6,533 nt of DNA from Acidobacteriota bacterium (GCA_019247235.1 JAFAPG010000320.1:1-6533), one strand, 5' to 3'. Shown: positions 1-6,019, numbered from the stretch's first letter. The notes: generated by a model not told the origin, from the sequence alone. Translations and numbers: made by a program.

Positions 1-485
1 TGGACATGGTCATTGAGGGCATACGACAAGATCCCGACTGGAAAAATGGGGATTACAGGACCGAGCCGCGTGCTGGTTTGCAGATCTCCGCGGATCTGCT
101 GCTGATTGCGAGCGGAGCACCCCTCGTAATGCAAAAGAATCTGCCCACGCGCGATGCCACCGATCGATATGTCGATGAGAATGTCAAACGAATCACGTCA
201 ACCTTAGACGCCAATGATCTGCTCTACGCAGTGAGTGCATCGCGAAACTACGATCCCTCTTCCCGCTTGGAGAAGATCATCGCTCCGCTCGTACACATTA
301 ACTCGGCAGACGATTTCATCAATCCTCCAGAACTCGGAATCGCTGAGCGAGAGATCAAGCGAGTACAACGTGGCCGGTTTTTTCTTTTGCCCATCTCAGA
401 CCAGACTCATGGTCACGGTACTCATACCGATGCGGCGGTCTGGCAGCGCTATTTAAAGGAACTTCTTGATGAAAGCCGACATTGA
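1..485 (+). CDS. Alpha/beta-fold hydrolase, homoserine O-acetyltransferase-like (C-terminal part)
   Basis: This is the last ~160 codons of a gene that begins left of the window; the frame is open to the edge, and the first visible Met (position 6) is internal. The text resembles the MetX-related alpha/beta hydrolase group: a 'DPDWKNGDY' stretch, then 'DANDLLYA' and 'SRNYDPS', then 'INSADDFINPPELG' carrying the likely catalytic Asp (codons at 309-314). A 'THGHGTH' block (408-425) carries the likely catalytic His. The nucleophile Ser would lie upstream and cannot be seen. Members of this group are often annotated as homoserine acetyltransferases, but many are general hydrolases or acyltransferases, so the substrate is unknown. 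The stop codon overlaps a strong ribosome binding site for the next frame, which suggests co-transcription with the downstream arabinofuranosidase gene. The fold is fairly certain; the exact reaction is not. Confidence 0.85.
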   Translation, partial: DMVIEGIRQDPDWKNGDYRTEPRAGLQISADLLLIASGAPLVMQKNLPTRDATDRYVDENVKRITSTLDANDLLYAVSASRNYDPSSRLEKIIAPLVHINSADDFINPPELGIAEREIKRVQRGRFFLLPISDQTHGHGTHTDAAVWQRYLKELLDESRH

Positions 486-490
486 GGAGG
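484..490 (+). promoter_or_regulatory. Strong Shine-Dalgarno site overlapping the hydrolase stop
   Basis: GAGGAGG lies four bases before the ATG at 495 and overlaps the TGA stop (483-485) of the hydrolase gene. It is the best ribosome binding site in the window. The arrangement is typical of translational coupling inside an operon. It shows that a start codon here is, or recently was, used, although the frame it opens is now only 12 codons long. Confidence 0.6.
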
Positions 491-494
491 AACG

Positions 495-628
495 ATGCGT
501 CCCCGTGCAACGTCGATCGTGAACTGCGAGTAACGTTATTGGACGAGCGAAGAATGAGTGCCGCTTGCCCGAGTACATGGGAACGGCTGCTACGACTCCA
601 CGCACTCGCCAACCAACTCAGGAATTGA
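495..628 (+). pseudogene. Small frameshifted reading frame between hydrolase and GH51 genes
   Basis: The ATG at 495 follows a near-consensus ribosome binding site, but its frame ends after 12 codons (TAA 531-533). In a second frame the text stays open through this interval up to a TGA at 626-628. From about 512 it reads 'VDRELRVTLLDERRMS' and then 'WERLLRLHALANQLRN', which is rich in charged and Leu residues, as a real helical protein would be. A single net frameshift between about 500 and 530 would join the two into a protein of roughly 44 residues. Its stop (TGA, 626-628) overlaps the GAGG ribosome binding site of the GH51 gene, the same layout as at the hydrolase end. I do not recognise the product. 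Alternatives are a 12-residue leader peptide, a 24-residue peptide starting at 554, a sequencing error, or chance. The frameshift reading is an inference. Confidence 0.35.
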
Positions 629-630
629 GG
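627..630 (+). promoter_or_regulatory. Ribosome binding site deciding the GH51 start
   Basis: GAGG is placed eight bases before the ATG at 639. It supports that ATG over the in-frame ATG at 558, which lacks a comparable site and would put 27 non-conserved residues in front of a Tat-type signal peptide. Confidence 0.6.
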
Positions 631-638
631 GTTCGAAG

Positions 639-2249
639 ATGCACAGACGCGGTTTCGTCAAGGCAACAACCGCTGCCACAGGAGCTTGGTGGTTGAGAGC
701 GGTGCCGCTTTGGGGAGCGGCAGACTGTGAAGTGGAAATATCGCCTGATAGACCAGGCGCAATCATTCAACCTTGCAACTACGGACATTTTATCGAACAT
801 CTGGGAGGGGTGATTTACGACGGGGTTTGGGTAGGACGCGATTCCAAGATCGAGAATGTGGATGGGATCCGGAGGCGCTTCATTGATGACATGAGACGCA
901 TAGGCGCGCCCTGCCTTCGCTGGCCGGGTGGCTGCTTTGCTGACGGATACCACTGGCGTGATGGCATCGGACCCCCGCGCGCGCGACCACGCACCTACAA
1001 TTTTTGGGAAACTCGAATGCCGAATGGACTGCACGCAACGGAAAGCAACCAATTCGGGGTTCATGAGTTCATCCATCTTTGCCGTTTGCTGGGAGCGGAG
1101 CCGTATTTGGCGGCGAACCTTGGCTCGGGTACGCCCAGGGAATTCCACGATTGGGTCTCGTACTGCAATGCACCGCCGGGAACCGAAAGCCTGGCGGAAG
1201 AGCGCGCAGCCAATGGAGATAAAGAGCCTTTCCGCGTAAGGTACTGGGGAGTGGGTAATGAGGCCTGGGGCTGCGGTGGGGATATGACCCCAGAACAGTA
1301 TGCGGCCGAGTACCGAAAATTTGTAACTCAATTTCCCATTTACCTCTCGCCGTTCCTGATTGCCACCGGACCCCGTGGTCATGCCCGCGATATGGACCTC
1401 AGCTGGACCAAGGGCTTCTTTGAGGCAATGCAAGGTGGGCACCGCAGCGAGGTGAACGGATTTTCCCTTCATTTTTACAGTGATTTTCGAAATCGCAAGA
1501 CAAGAGTAGCGGACTTTAAGCCTGCGGACTGGTACGCCGTATTACTTGAGGCATTGAGAACCGAATCGGTCATCGATGCACATTGGAGTCTCATGGGCGA
1601 GTACGATCCTGAGCACCGCAGCAAACTTGTAATCGACGAGTGGGGGGTTTGGTATCGACCGGGTGAGGAGATTGGTCCGAAATATATTTTAAGTCAGCCC
1701 GTGACTCTACGTGACGCCTTGCACACAGCTATTACCCTGGACATCTTCAACCGACATGCCGAGGCAATCGCAATGGCCAATGTGGCACAGACGGTGAATT
1801 GCATCCATTCATTATTCCTCGCCGAAGAAGCCAACTTCACTCGTACGCCGCCTTATTACGTATTTGAGATGTATCGGCCTCACCTGGGAGCAAGATCCGT
1901 GCCGGTCACAATACAGGCCAATGACCTCAGGGTGCCCGTCGACGACGGAATAGCAAAAATGCCAGCCTTAATCGGTTCCGCTTCCGTGCACGAGAAAAAC
2001 TTGACAGTGACGCTCACCAACCCTTCCCTTGACTCCTCGATGGCGGCACGCATCCATCTGACCGGTAGCATGCACGCGGCAGAAGCCACGGCGCAGGTAC
2101 TGACGCATAGTGATATGAAAGCTAGAAATACCTTTGAGAATCCGGAAGAAGTAAAGCCTTTGAAGTTGTCCGTTAGGATTAATCAGGAATCGGTTCGCAT
2201 CGACGTGCCCAAGCAGGCGGTGGTGGCGCTATACATTATTCTGGCCTGA
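639..2249 (+). CDS. Alpha-L-arabinofuranosidase, glycoside hydrolase family 51, with Tat-like signal peptide
   Basis: This complete 536-residue enzyme is predicted to release terminal alpha-L-arabinofuranosyl groups from arabinan, arabinoxylan or their oligosaccharides. GH51 hallmarks appear in order: 'NYGHFIEHLGGVIYDGVWV' near the N-terminus, 'LRWPGGCFADGYHWRDGIGP', 'NQFGVHEFIHLCRLLGAEPY', and 'GVGNEAWGCGG' with the acid/base Glu208. 'IDEWGVWYRPG' carries the nucleophile Glu334. A beta-rich C-terminal domain ending '...AVVALYIIL' follows, as in the family, and the length fits. The N-terminus 'MHRRGFVKA' is a twin-arginine motif with a hydrophobic stretch to about residue 27, suggesting folded export to the periplasm. 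The hydrophobic region is imperfect, with an Arg at residue 20. The start is set by a GAGG eight bases upstream. It probably belongs to one transcription unit with the hydrolase upstream. Arabinofuranosidase activity is the usual family role, but GH51 also contains other specificities. Confidence 0.93.
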   Translation: MHRRGFVKATTAATGAWWLRAVPLWGAADCEVEISPDRPGAIIQPCNYGHFIEHLGGVIYDGVWVGRDSKIENVDGIRRRFIDDMRRIGAPCLRWPGGCFADGYHWRDGIGPPRARPRTYNFWETRMPNGLHATESNQFGVHEFIHLCRLLGAEPYLAANLGSGTPREFHDWVSYCNAPPGTESLAEERAANGDKEPFRVRYWGVGNEAWGCGGDMTPEQYAAEYRKFVTQFPIYLSPFLIATGPRGHARDMDLSWTKGFFEAMQGGHRSEVNGFSLHFYSDFRNRKTRVADFKPADWYAVLLEALRTESVIDAHWSLMGEYDPEHRSKLVIDEWGVWYRPGEEIGPKYILSQPVTLRDALHTAITLDIFNRHAEAIAMANVAQTVNCIHSLFLAEEANFTRTPPYYVFEMYRPHLGARSVPVTIQANDLRVPVDDGIAKMPALIGSASVHEKNLTVTLTNPSLDSSMAARIHLTGSMHAAEATAQVLTHSDMKARNTFENPEEVKPLKLSVRINQESVRIDVPKQAVVALYIILA

Positions 2250-2356
2250 CTAAAACCAAAGACTCGCGTGGCGGCGGGTGTCCAATCATCGAAAGCCAAG
2301 CCCTTGAACCGCGCGACGTCGGTTGTAGATTCCCACGCAGAACCAACCTTAGAGAA

Positions 2357-2374
2357 GGCGTGGCCATCCACGCC
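2357..2374. repeat. Perfect 7-bp inverted repeat (stem-loop)
   Basis: GGCGTGG, a four-base loop CCAT, and CCACGCC form a GC-rich hairpin. No U-tract follows on the plus strand. It could stabilise the GH51 mRNA 3' end, act as a weak terminator or be a binding site; the sequence does not decide. Confidence 0.45.
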
Positions 2375-2449
2375 GCGAAACCCTAACCTATTTAGGAGAC
2401 CTCCCAGGCCGCTTGCGCTGCCCCGATGTTCAGTGGAAAATAGGAGTCC

Positions 2450-2454
2450 AGGAG
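2450..2454 (+). promoter_or_regulatory. Ribosome binding site of the TlpA-like gene
   Basis: AGGAG lies five bases before the ATG at 2460 and fixes this start. It is immediately followed by a typical signal peptide, unlike the longer in-frame alternative starting at 2268. Confidence 0.65.
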
Positions 2455-2459
2455 TTTTC

Positions 2460-3044
2460 ATGCTGCCCCGAACAATATCGTTAAGCCTGCTCATCTTCTG
2501 GCAATTGACAATGTTTGGTGCTAGCTCTCCCGAGGGCCAGGACCGCATCGGCGCTGCTGCTCCGGAATTCAATTTGCAGCACTGGGTCAATTCACCTCCC
2601 TTGGAAATGGCGAACCTGCGAGGCAAAGTGATACTCATCCGCTGGTGGACGGACACCTGCGACTTGTGTGCGGCTACTGCGCCCGCTCTTCGCAAATTAC
2701 AGGAGAAATATGAAACTCAGGGTTTTCAGGTGATTGGGATGTTTCATCCTAAACCGGCGGGGGACTGGAGCCTACAACGGATGCAAGACGCAGTAACGAG
2801 ATTTCATTTCACTTTTCCGGTTGGCTTGGATGGTGATTGGAGTGCTCTCAAGCGCTGGTGGCTAACTGGCGGGCACCGCGATTATACCTCGGTCAGCTTT
2901 ATCGTAGATAAGCACGGTGTAATTCGATACGTGCATCCTGGTGGCGAATTCCACGAGAGCAACGGTTCTCCCGAGCACGCGGTTTGCGAACGCGATTTCA
3001 AAACGATCGATAAAACCATTGCCGGTCTGCTGGTGGAAAACTGA
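2460..3044 (+). CDS. Secreted TlpA/ResA-like thioredoxin-fold protein
   Basis: This 194-residue protein has an N-terminal signal peptide (residues 1 to about 21, 'LSLLIFWQLTMFGAS'), so it should act outside the cytoplasm. A thioredoxin/AhpC-TSA-like domain follows: 'GAAAPEFNLQHWVN', then 'LRGKVILIRWWTDTCDLC' with the redox pair Cys67-x-x-Cys70. Next come 'ALRKLQEKYETQGFQVIGM', and 'TSVSFIVDKHGVIRYVHPG' as the closing strands. The likely role is thiol-disulfide exchange or disulfide reduction on envelope proteins; the partner is unknown. At the place where thioredoxins carry the cis-proline before the 'F-x-x-D' strand, this protein has Ser144. There is also an extra cysteine (Cys176) near the C-terminus. 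The active-site spacer is 'DL' rather than the common 'GP' or 'PP'. The gene stands 210 bases after GH51, so co-transcription is possible but unproven. The fold is confident, the function less so. Confidence 0.85.
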   Translation: MLPRTISLSLLIFWQLTMFGASSPEGQDRIGAAAPEFNLQHWVNSPPLEMANLRGKVILIRWWTDTCDLCAATAPALRKLQEKYETQGFQVIGMFHPKPAGDWSLQRMQDAVTRFHFTFPVGLDGDWSALKRWWLTGGHRDYTSVSFIVDKHGVIRYVHPGGEFHESNGSPEHAVCERDFKTIDKTIAGLLVEN

Positions 3045-3068
3045 CAGCTGCTGGTTATCAGTGTTTTT
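3040..3068 (+). terminator. Possible rho-independent terminator of the TlpA-like gene
   Basis: ACTGA (3040-3044, overlapping the stop codon) can pair with TCAGT (3058-3062), with further weak pairs inside, and a run of five T (3064-3068) follows. The stem is short and contains a mismatch and wobbles, so this is only a candidate. Confidence 0.35.
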
Positions 3069-3097
3069 GCTAAGTGAACGCAAGGAACTCTGCGAAC

Positions 3098-3404
3098 ATG
3101 GTCACGCAGAAAACGCGTGAGATCGGTATTCGTATGGCACTCGGGTCCACGCTTCGCGAAGCAATTCTTCACATTGAAGTGCCGGGCGTTAGGGCGGCAG
3201 GTCTGGGTCTCACTATCGGTTTGATCTTGTGCACAGGAGTGCTCCGTGTCATGCATAGCGTGCTGTATGGCGTAGCGGTGTATGACGTGCCCGCCATTGC
3301 CTCTGCAGTTCTAGTGCTGGCATTGGTAACCCTGTGTGCGCCGAGCGTTCCGGCATGCGCATCGCACGAATCGATCCACAGCGGCGACTTTGCGTGAGGA
3401 ATAG
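3098..3404 (+). pseudogene. Decayed C-terminal fragment of an ADOP/MacB-FtsX-type permease
   Basis: The text from about 3098 reads 'MVTQKTREIGIRMALGST', then 'VRAAGLGLTIGLILCTG', 'VLYGVAVYDVPAIASAVLVLALVTLCA'. This is the last FtsX-like membrane domain of macrolide-exporter/ADOP-type ABC permeases, which are normally about 800 residues (ADOP) or 400 (MacB permease part). All upstream domains are missing; only the final ~100 residues are present, with two hydrophobic segments. The tail is also broken. The family ending 'RIARIDP' occurs one frame over (3358-3378), and 'AATLREE' plus a TAG stop occurs in the third frame (3381-3404), while the original frame runs on to a TGA at 3395-3397. Two frameshifts within about 30 bases plus the missing N-terminus make this a dead remnant. 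Homology may start a few codons upstream, near 3086. Confidence 0.75.
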
Positions 3405-3627
3405 CCAAAGGACAGTATCCCTCTCACCCATCTAGACCGGTGCTGGCAGTCTGGTTGCCGTGACGCTTGAGTCTGCAGATTCGCCTCTGCGATTTTATGG
3501 CCCTCAGGGCCGTCCAGGCGCAGCACACCTTCTTTTGCATGACAAAGAAACGCTTCTTGCTAGAGACGGACGCATTTCGGCAGCTCCGCAAGAGTCCTTC
3601 GGTTGAACAGACGAGTACTTGTTCACC
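3405..3627. other. Convergent spacer between permease remnant and M13 gene
   Basis: This stretch lies between two genes pointing at each other. It holds nested inverted repeats (3482-3520) and a stem-loop directly after the M13 stop (3601-3628). It also holds an open frame on the plus strand from 3436 to a TGA at 3604-3606. That frame reads '...VAVTLESADSPLRFYG' and '...LLARDGRISAAPQES', has a possible GTG start at 3460 but no ribosome binding site, and matches nothing I recognise. It may be a remnant of another gene or chance. Confidence 0.4.
3482..3520. repeat. Nested inverted repeat in the convergent spacer
   Basis: An inner hairpin, ATGGCCC-TCA-GGGCCGT (3497-3513, seven pairs including one wobble), is enclosed by CGCCT (3482-3486) and AGGCG (3516-3520). 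No T-run follows on either strand. It may act as a transcription barrier between the two convergent units, but this is inference. Confidence 0.4.
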
Positions 3628-3628
3628 C
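3601..3628 (-). terminator. Stem-loop directly after the M13 peptidase stop
   Basis: On the minus strand GGGTGAACA (overlapping the TAG stop) can pair with TGTTCAACC across a ten-base loop, giving eight pairs out of nine. The sequence that follows is not U-rich, so it is either a weak terminator or an mRNA 3'-end stabiliser. Confidence 0.35.
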
Positions 3629-5670
3629 TACCACACGCGGCAAGCATTCTCGGCGACCATTGGTTGTCCAGCTTTGCATCCAAAGGCGTGCTGGAATGCA
3701 GCCGAGTTCTCGACCGCGCCGTTGACGCGCCATCGGCCAGGTGAATGCGGATCGGTCAGAACGAGCTTGCGAGCTTCCTGATCGGTTACGTTTTGGCACC
3801 AGATCTGCCCGTATGCCAAGAAGAAACGCTGCGCGGGCGTGTATCCATCGATCGCTTTTACTGGCGTGTTGTCGATGATGTGCAGCAGAGCCATATAAGC
3901 CAGCTTCAACCCGCCGTTATCGGCTGTATTCTCACCTAGCGTCAATCTACCATTGAGCTTGACTTCACCCTTTTCGTCCTTCACTGAGACGAAATTCGAA
4001 TACTCTTTCGCGGTGCAATCAGCCCGCTGCTCAAATTCTTTGGCATCTTCTGGGGTCCACCAATCGCGGAAGTTCCCTTCGGCATCATACTTGCGGCCCT
4101 GATCATCAAAACCGTGCGTGAGTTCGTGGCCGATTACCACTCCGATGCCACCATAGTTTACCGGGTCATCCATCAGTTTGCTGTAAAACGGTGGCTCCAG
4201 GATACCAGCCGGGAAATTGATGTCATTCATGGGAGGCCGGTAATAGGCATTGACCGTAGGGGGAGTCATGCTCCAGTCCTTTCGATCGGTTGGAAGCCCA
4301 ATCTTATTGTATTGGCGGCGCACCTCAAAAGCGGCGGCGCGTTGGGTATTGCGTGCGTAGTCATTTGGCTTGATAACGACGCTGCTGTAATCACGCCAGC
4401 GATCGGGATAACCAATGTTGTTCACAATTGCGTCGAGCTTCTCGTAAGCTCGTTTCTTCGTCGTGTCCGACATCCACGACAACTGGCCTATATCTTCCCG
4501 CATCGCGCTCTCGATCGCCTCCACGATTTTTAAGGTGCGTTCCTTGCCTTCGGCGCCGAACGTGCGATCGACGTAGAGTTTGCCGAGAGCCATGCCGAGG
4601 CTAATGTCGGTAGCTTGCACGCAGCGCTTCCATCGCGGTTCGATTTCCTGTTGTCCGGACATGTAGTTGCCATTGAACCGAAAGTCTTCGTCAACAAAGG
4701 CGTGAGTCAGGGTAGGGGCATATTTGTTGATTGTCTGCCAACGCAGGTACACCTTCCAGTCTTCGAGTGGAACGCTGTTCAGCTGCTGGTTCACCTGTTT
4801 GAAGAAATCGGGATTGCTAACATTCAGAGAAGTGACCTTTGGGGAGCCGCTTTCAGCGAGATAAAGCGTGAGGTCGAAATTCGGAGCGGCTTCGGCTATA
4901 TCGGAAACCGTCATTTTATGGTCACGAGCTTTGGGATCGCGCCTCATCGTACGGTCCATCGAGGCCCTTGCCAGATCAGTTTCGATTGCCAATACCGCCT
5001 TGGCCTCGGCCGACGACACATCCGGTTTATGCCCCGCCAACTCGAACAACTTTTGCACGTGGTCCAAATATTTCTGCCGCGTTTCCGACGATTTCGCATC
5101 ATCTTTTATGTAGTAATCGCGATCCGGCAGGGTTATGCCCCCCTGGTCGAGAAAGGCAATGGTCTGGGTCGAGTCGTGCATATCAGGTTGCGGGTAGAAG
5201 GAGAATAGCGCGGGTATGCCGTTCCGATGCATGTATGCGATCTGACGGATAAGGTCCGTTTTGGTCCGTATGGCGGTGATCTTATCCAGCTCCGGCATCA
5301 GAGGAGCCGTGCCTTTTTCCTCGATCGCACCCTCGTCCATGCACGAGCCGTAGAAGTTGCCCACCATCGTCTCCAAAGCACCGTGCATGCCCGAAACTTG
5401 CTCCTGGTTCAAAATGTCTCGCAGAATATAAAGGTTCCTTTCACGCAGTTGATTGAATCGTCCCCAACGGGATTTGTCGGGGGGAATGGGGTTGTTCTTT
5501 ATCCACGCGCCACAGGCATATTGATAAAAGTCCACACACGGATCCACATTTTTGTCGATCGCGTTTAGGTCAAAGGCCGGGATCTCCTCAGGAATGCCAG
5601 GAGTTTGGGTTTGAGCGAGACCAAACACGCCACTCAACAACAATGCAAAAAACCAGAGAACACGAGTCAT
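3628..5670 (-). CDS. Secreted M13 family zinc metallopeptidase (neprilysin/PepO-like)
   Basis: This complete 680-residue endopeptidase is predicted to cut peptides outside the cytoplasm. Residues 1 to about 19 ('MTRVLWFFALLLSGVFGLA') form a signal peptide with no lipobox Cys. The M13 N-terminal domain opens with 'DKNVDPCVDFYQYACGAW' (39-56). The catalytic domain shows Asn474-Ala475 of the substrate-binding 'NAYY' motif and 'FPAGILEPPF' after it. Zinc ligands and catalytic Glu are in 'HELTH' (His515, Glu516, His519), with the third ligand Glu580 and Asp584 in 'ENTAD'. His642 and Arg648 lie in 'HSPGRWR', and the family C-terminus 'CRVW' is present. All residues needed for activity are there and the length is normal. 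The start at 5670 has GAGG five bases upstream and begins a signal peptide; the in-frame ATG at 5742 would add 24 residues in front of it. The gene is probably transcribed alone, as 368 bases separate it from the M49-like gene. Its natural substrate is unknown. Confidence 0.95.
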   Translation of the reverse strand: MTRVLWFFALLLSGVFGLAQTQTPGIPEEIPAFDLNAIDKNVDPCVDFYQYACGAWIKNNPIPPDKSRWGRFNQLRERNLYILRDILNQEQVSGMHGALETMVGNFYGSCMDEGAIEEKGTAPLMPELDKITAIRTKTDLIRQIAYMHRNGIPALFSFYPQPDMHDSTQTIAFLDQGGITLPDRDYYIKDDAKSSETRQKYLDHVQKLFELAGHKPDVSSAEAKAVLAIETDLARASMDRTMRRDPKARDHKMTVSDIAEAAPNFDLTLYLAESGSPKVTSLNVSNPDFFKQVNQQLNSVPLEDWKVYLRWQTINKYAPTLTHAFVDEDFRFNGNYMSGQQEIEPRWKRCVQATDISLGMALGKLYVDRTFGAEGKERTLKIVEAIESAMREDIGQLSWMSDTTKKRAYEKLDAIVNNIGYPDRWRDYSSVVIKPNDYARNTQRAAAFEVRRQYNKIGLPTDRKDWSMTPPTVNAYYRPPMNDINFPAGILEPPFYSKLMDDPVNYGGIGVVIGHELTHGFDDQGRKYDAEGNFRDWWTPEDAKEFEQRADCTAKEYSNFVSVKDEKGEVKLNGRLTLGENTADNGGLKLAYMALLHIIDNTPVKAIDGYTPAQRFFLAYGQIWCQNVTDQEARKLVLTDPHSPGRWRVNGAVENSAAFQHAFGCKAGQPMVAENACRVW

Positions 5671-5675
5671 AGCTG

Positions 5676-5679
5676 CCTC
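5676..5679 (-). promoter_or_regulatory. Ribosome binding site deciding the M13 start
   Basis: On the minus strand GAGG stands five bases before the ATG at 5670. The alternative ATG at 5742 lies over the candidate -35 element and lacks a site of this quality. Confidence 0.6.
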
Positions 5680-5713
5680 GATGATGAATTCTAGTTGCAG
5701 GCGCTGCCTTCCG

Positions 5714-5741
5714 CTTATTGTCTGGCGCGCGAAAATGTCCA
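5714..5741 (-). promoter_or_regulatory. Candidate sigma-70-type promoter of the M13 gene
   Basis: On the minus strand TGGACA (5741-5736, five of six to the -35 consensus) is followed after 16 bases by AATAAG (5719-5714, four of six to the -10). This would place the transcript start near 5707 and give a leader of about 37 bases with the ribosome binding site in it. The -10 is weak and the assignment rests on consensus matching only. Confidence 0.3.
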
Positions 5742-5742
5742 T

Positions 5743-5846
5743 TGTTCAGAGACATTGAAATAGTAAACCAGATAGCCCAGGCGAGGGGTCAAAACCAATG
5801 GTCAACGTGCCCTTCCAACATTTGCAACTTTCAATGTTCTCGAACA
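5743..5846. repeat. Two inverted copies of an 18-base sequence upstream of the M13 promoter
   Basis: TGTTCAGAGACATTGAAA at 5743-5760 (plus strand) recurs inverted at 5829-5846, where the minus strand reads TGTTCGAGAACATTGAAA. Fourteen of 18 bases agree and all four differences are in the middle, leaving TGTTC-N4-ACATTGAAA. The second copy also contains the dyad TGTTC-N2-GAACA. The first copy sits just upstream of the candidate -35 of the M13 gene. This could be a pair of regulator sites, but a chance match of this quality in a 370-base region is not very unlikely. Confidence 0.4.
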
Positions 5847-5970
5847 GCAATATTGCATTTCTTCCGGCCGGCAAGGGCAGTTCTGTGTCCAACAGTCATC
5901 CATTCATGCGGCCGAACGGCTCCGCTAAATCAACGACTATGGCAATGATCTAGGAGATGAGGGGAGGTAA

Positions 5971-6019
5971 GCGGGAATCTTCAGCTTCCGCCTGTGAGGT
6001 TGGCCGTCCCACTGGGACG
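5971..6019 (-). terminator. Two stem-loops downstream of the M49-like gene
   Basis: CGTCCC-ACT-GGGACG (6005-6019) is a perfect 6-bp hairpin 20 bases beyond the M49-like stop. A second, bulged hairpin pairs GCGGGAA (5971-5977) with TTCCGC (5986-5991). Neither has a U-tract on the minus strand, so termination here is possible but not shown. Confidence 0.25.

Larger units (their letters stand above)
2250..2459. other. Spacer between GH51 and TlpA-like genes with stem-loops
   Basis: The 210 bases hold no convincing gene. The downstream frame is open leftwards to 2268, but that extension is Pro/Arg-rich and would precede a signal peptide, so it is not used. The spacer contains a 7-bp perfect inverted repeat (2357-2374) and a smaller one, CCTAA-5 nt-TTAGG (2382-2396), just ahead of the ribosome binding site of the next gene. 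No T-run follows either on the plus strand, so neither is a classical terminator of the GH51 gene. No strong promoter was found. Confidence 0.5.

Noticed and set aside
558..638. Longer in-frame start of the GH51 gene at 558
   Set aside because: It would place 27 residues in front of a Tat motif and lacks the ribosome binding site that precedes 639.
618..1472. Long open frame (284 codons) on the minus strand opposite the GH51 gene
   Set aside because: It lies antisense to clearly conserved GH51 motifs, has no recognisable domain and is rich in Arg, Ser and Pro, as shadow frames usually are.
2304..2331. Possible promoter TTGAAC-16 nt-TAGATT before the TlpA-like gene
   Set aside because: Only four of six bases match in each element, which is expected by chance in a region of this size.
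2268..2459. Longer in-frame start of the TlpA-like gene at 2268
   Set aside because: The added residues are Pro/Arg-rich and would bury the signal peptide. ATG 2460 has AGGAG at the right distance.
2183..2695. 170-codon minus-strand frame across the GH51/TlpA spacer
   Set aside because: It overlaps both conserved genes in antisense and its text matches no family. The spacer is better explained as non-coding.
4615..5208. 197-codon plus-strand frame opposite the M13 gene
   Set aside because: It is antisense to the conserved M13 domain and shows no known motif or ribosome binding site.
5718..5948. 76-codon plus-strand frame in the M13/M49 spacer
   Set aside because: No ribosome binding site, no recognisable motif, and it overlaps the candidate M13 promoter and repeats.
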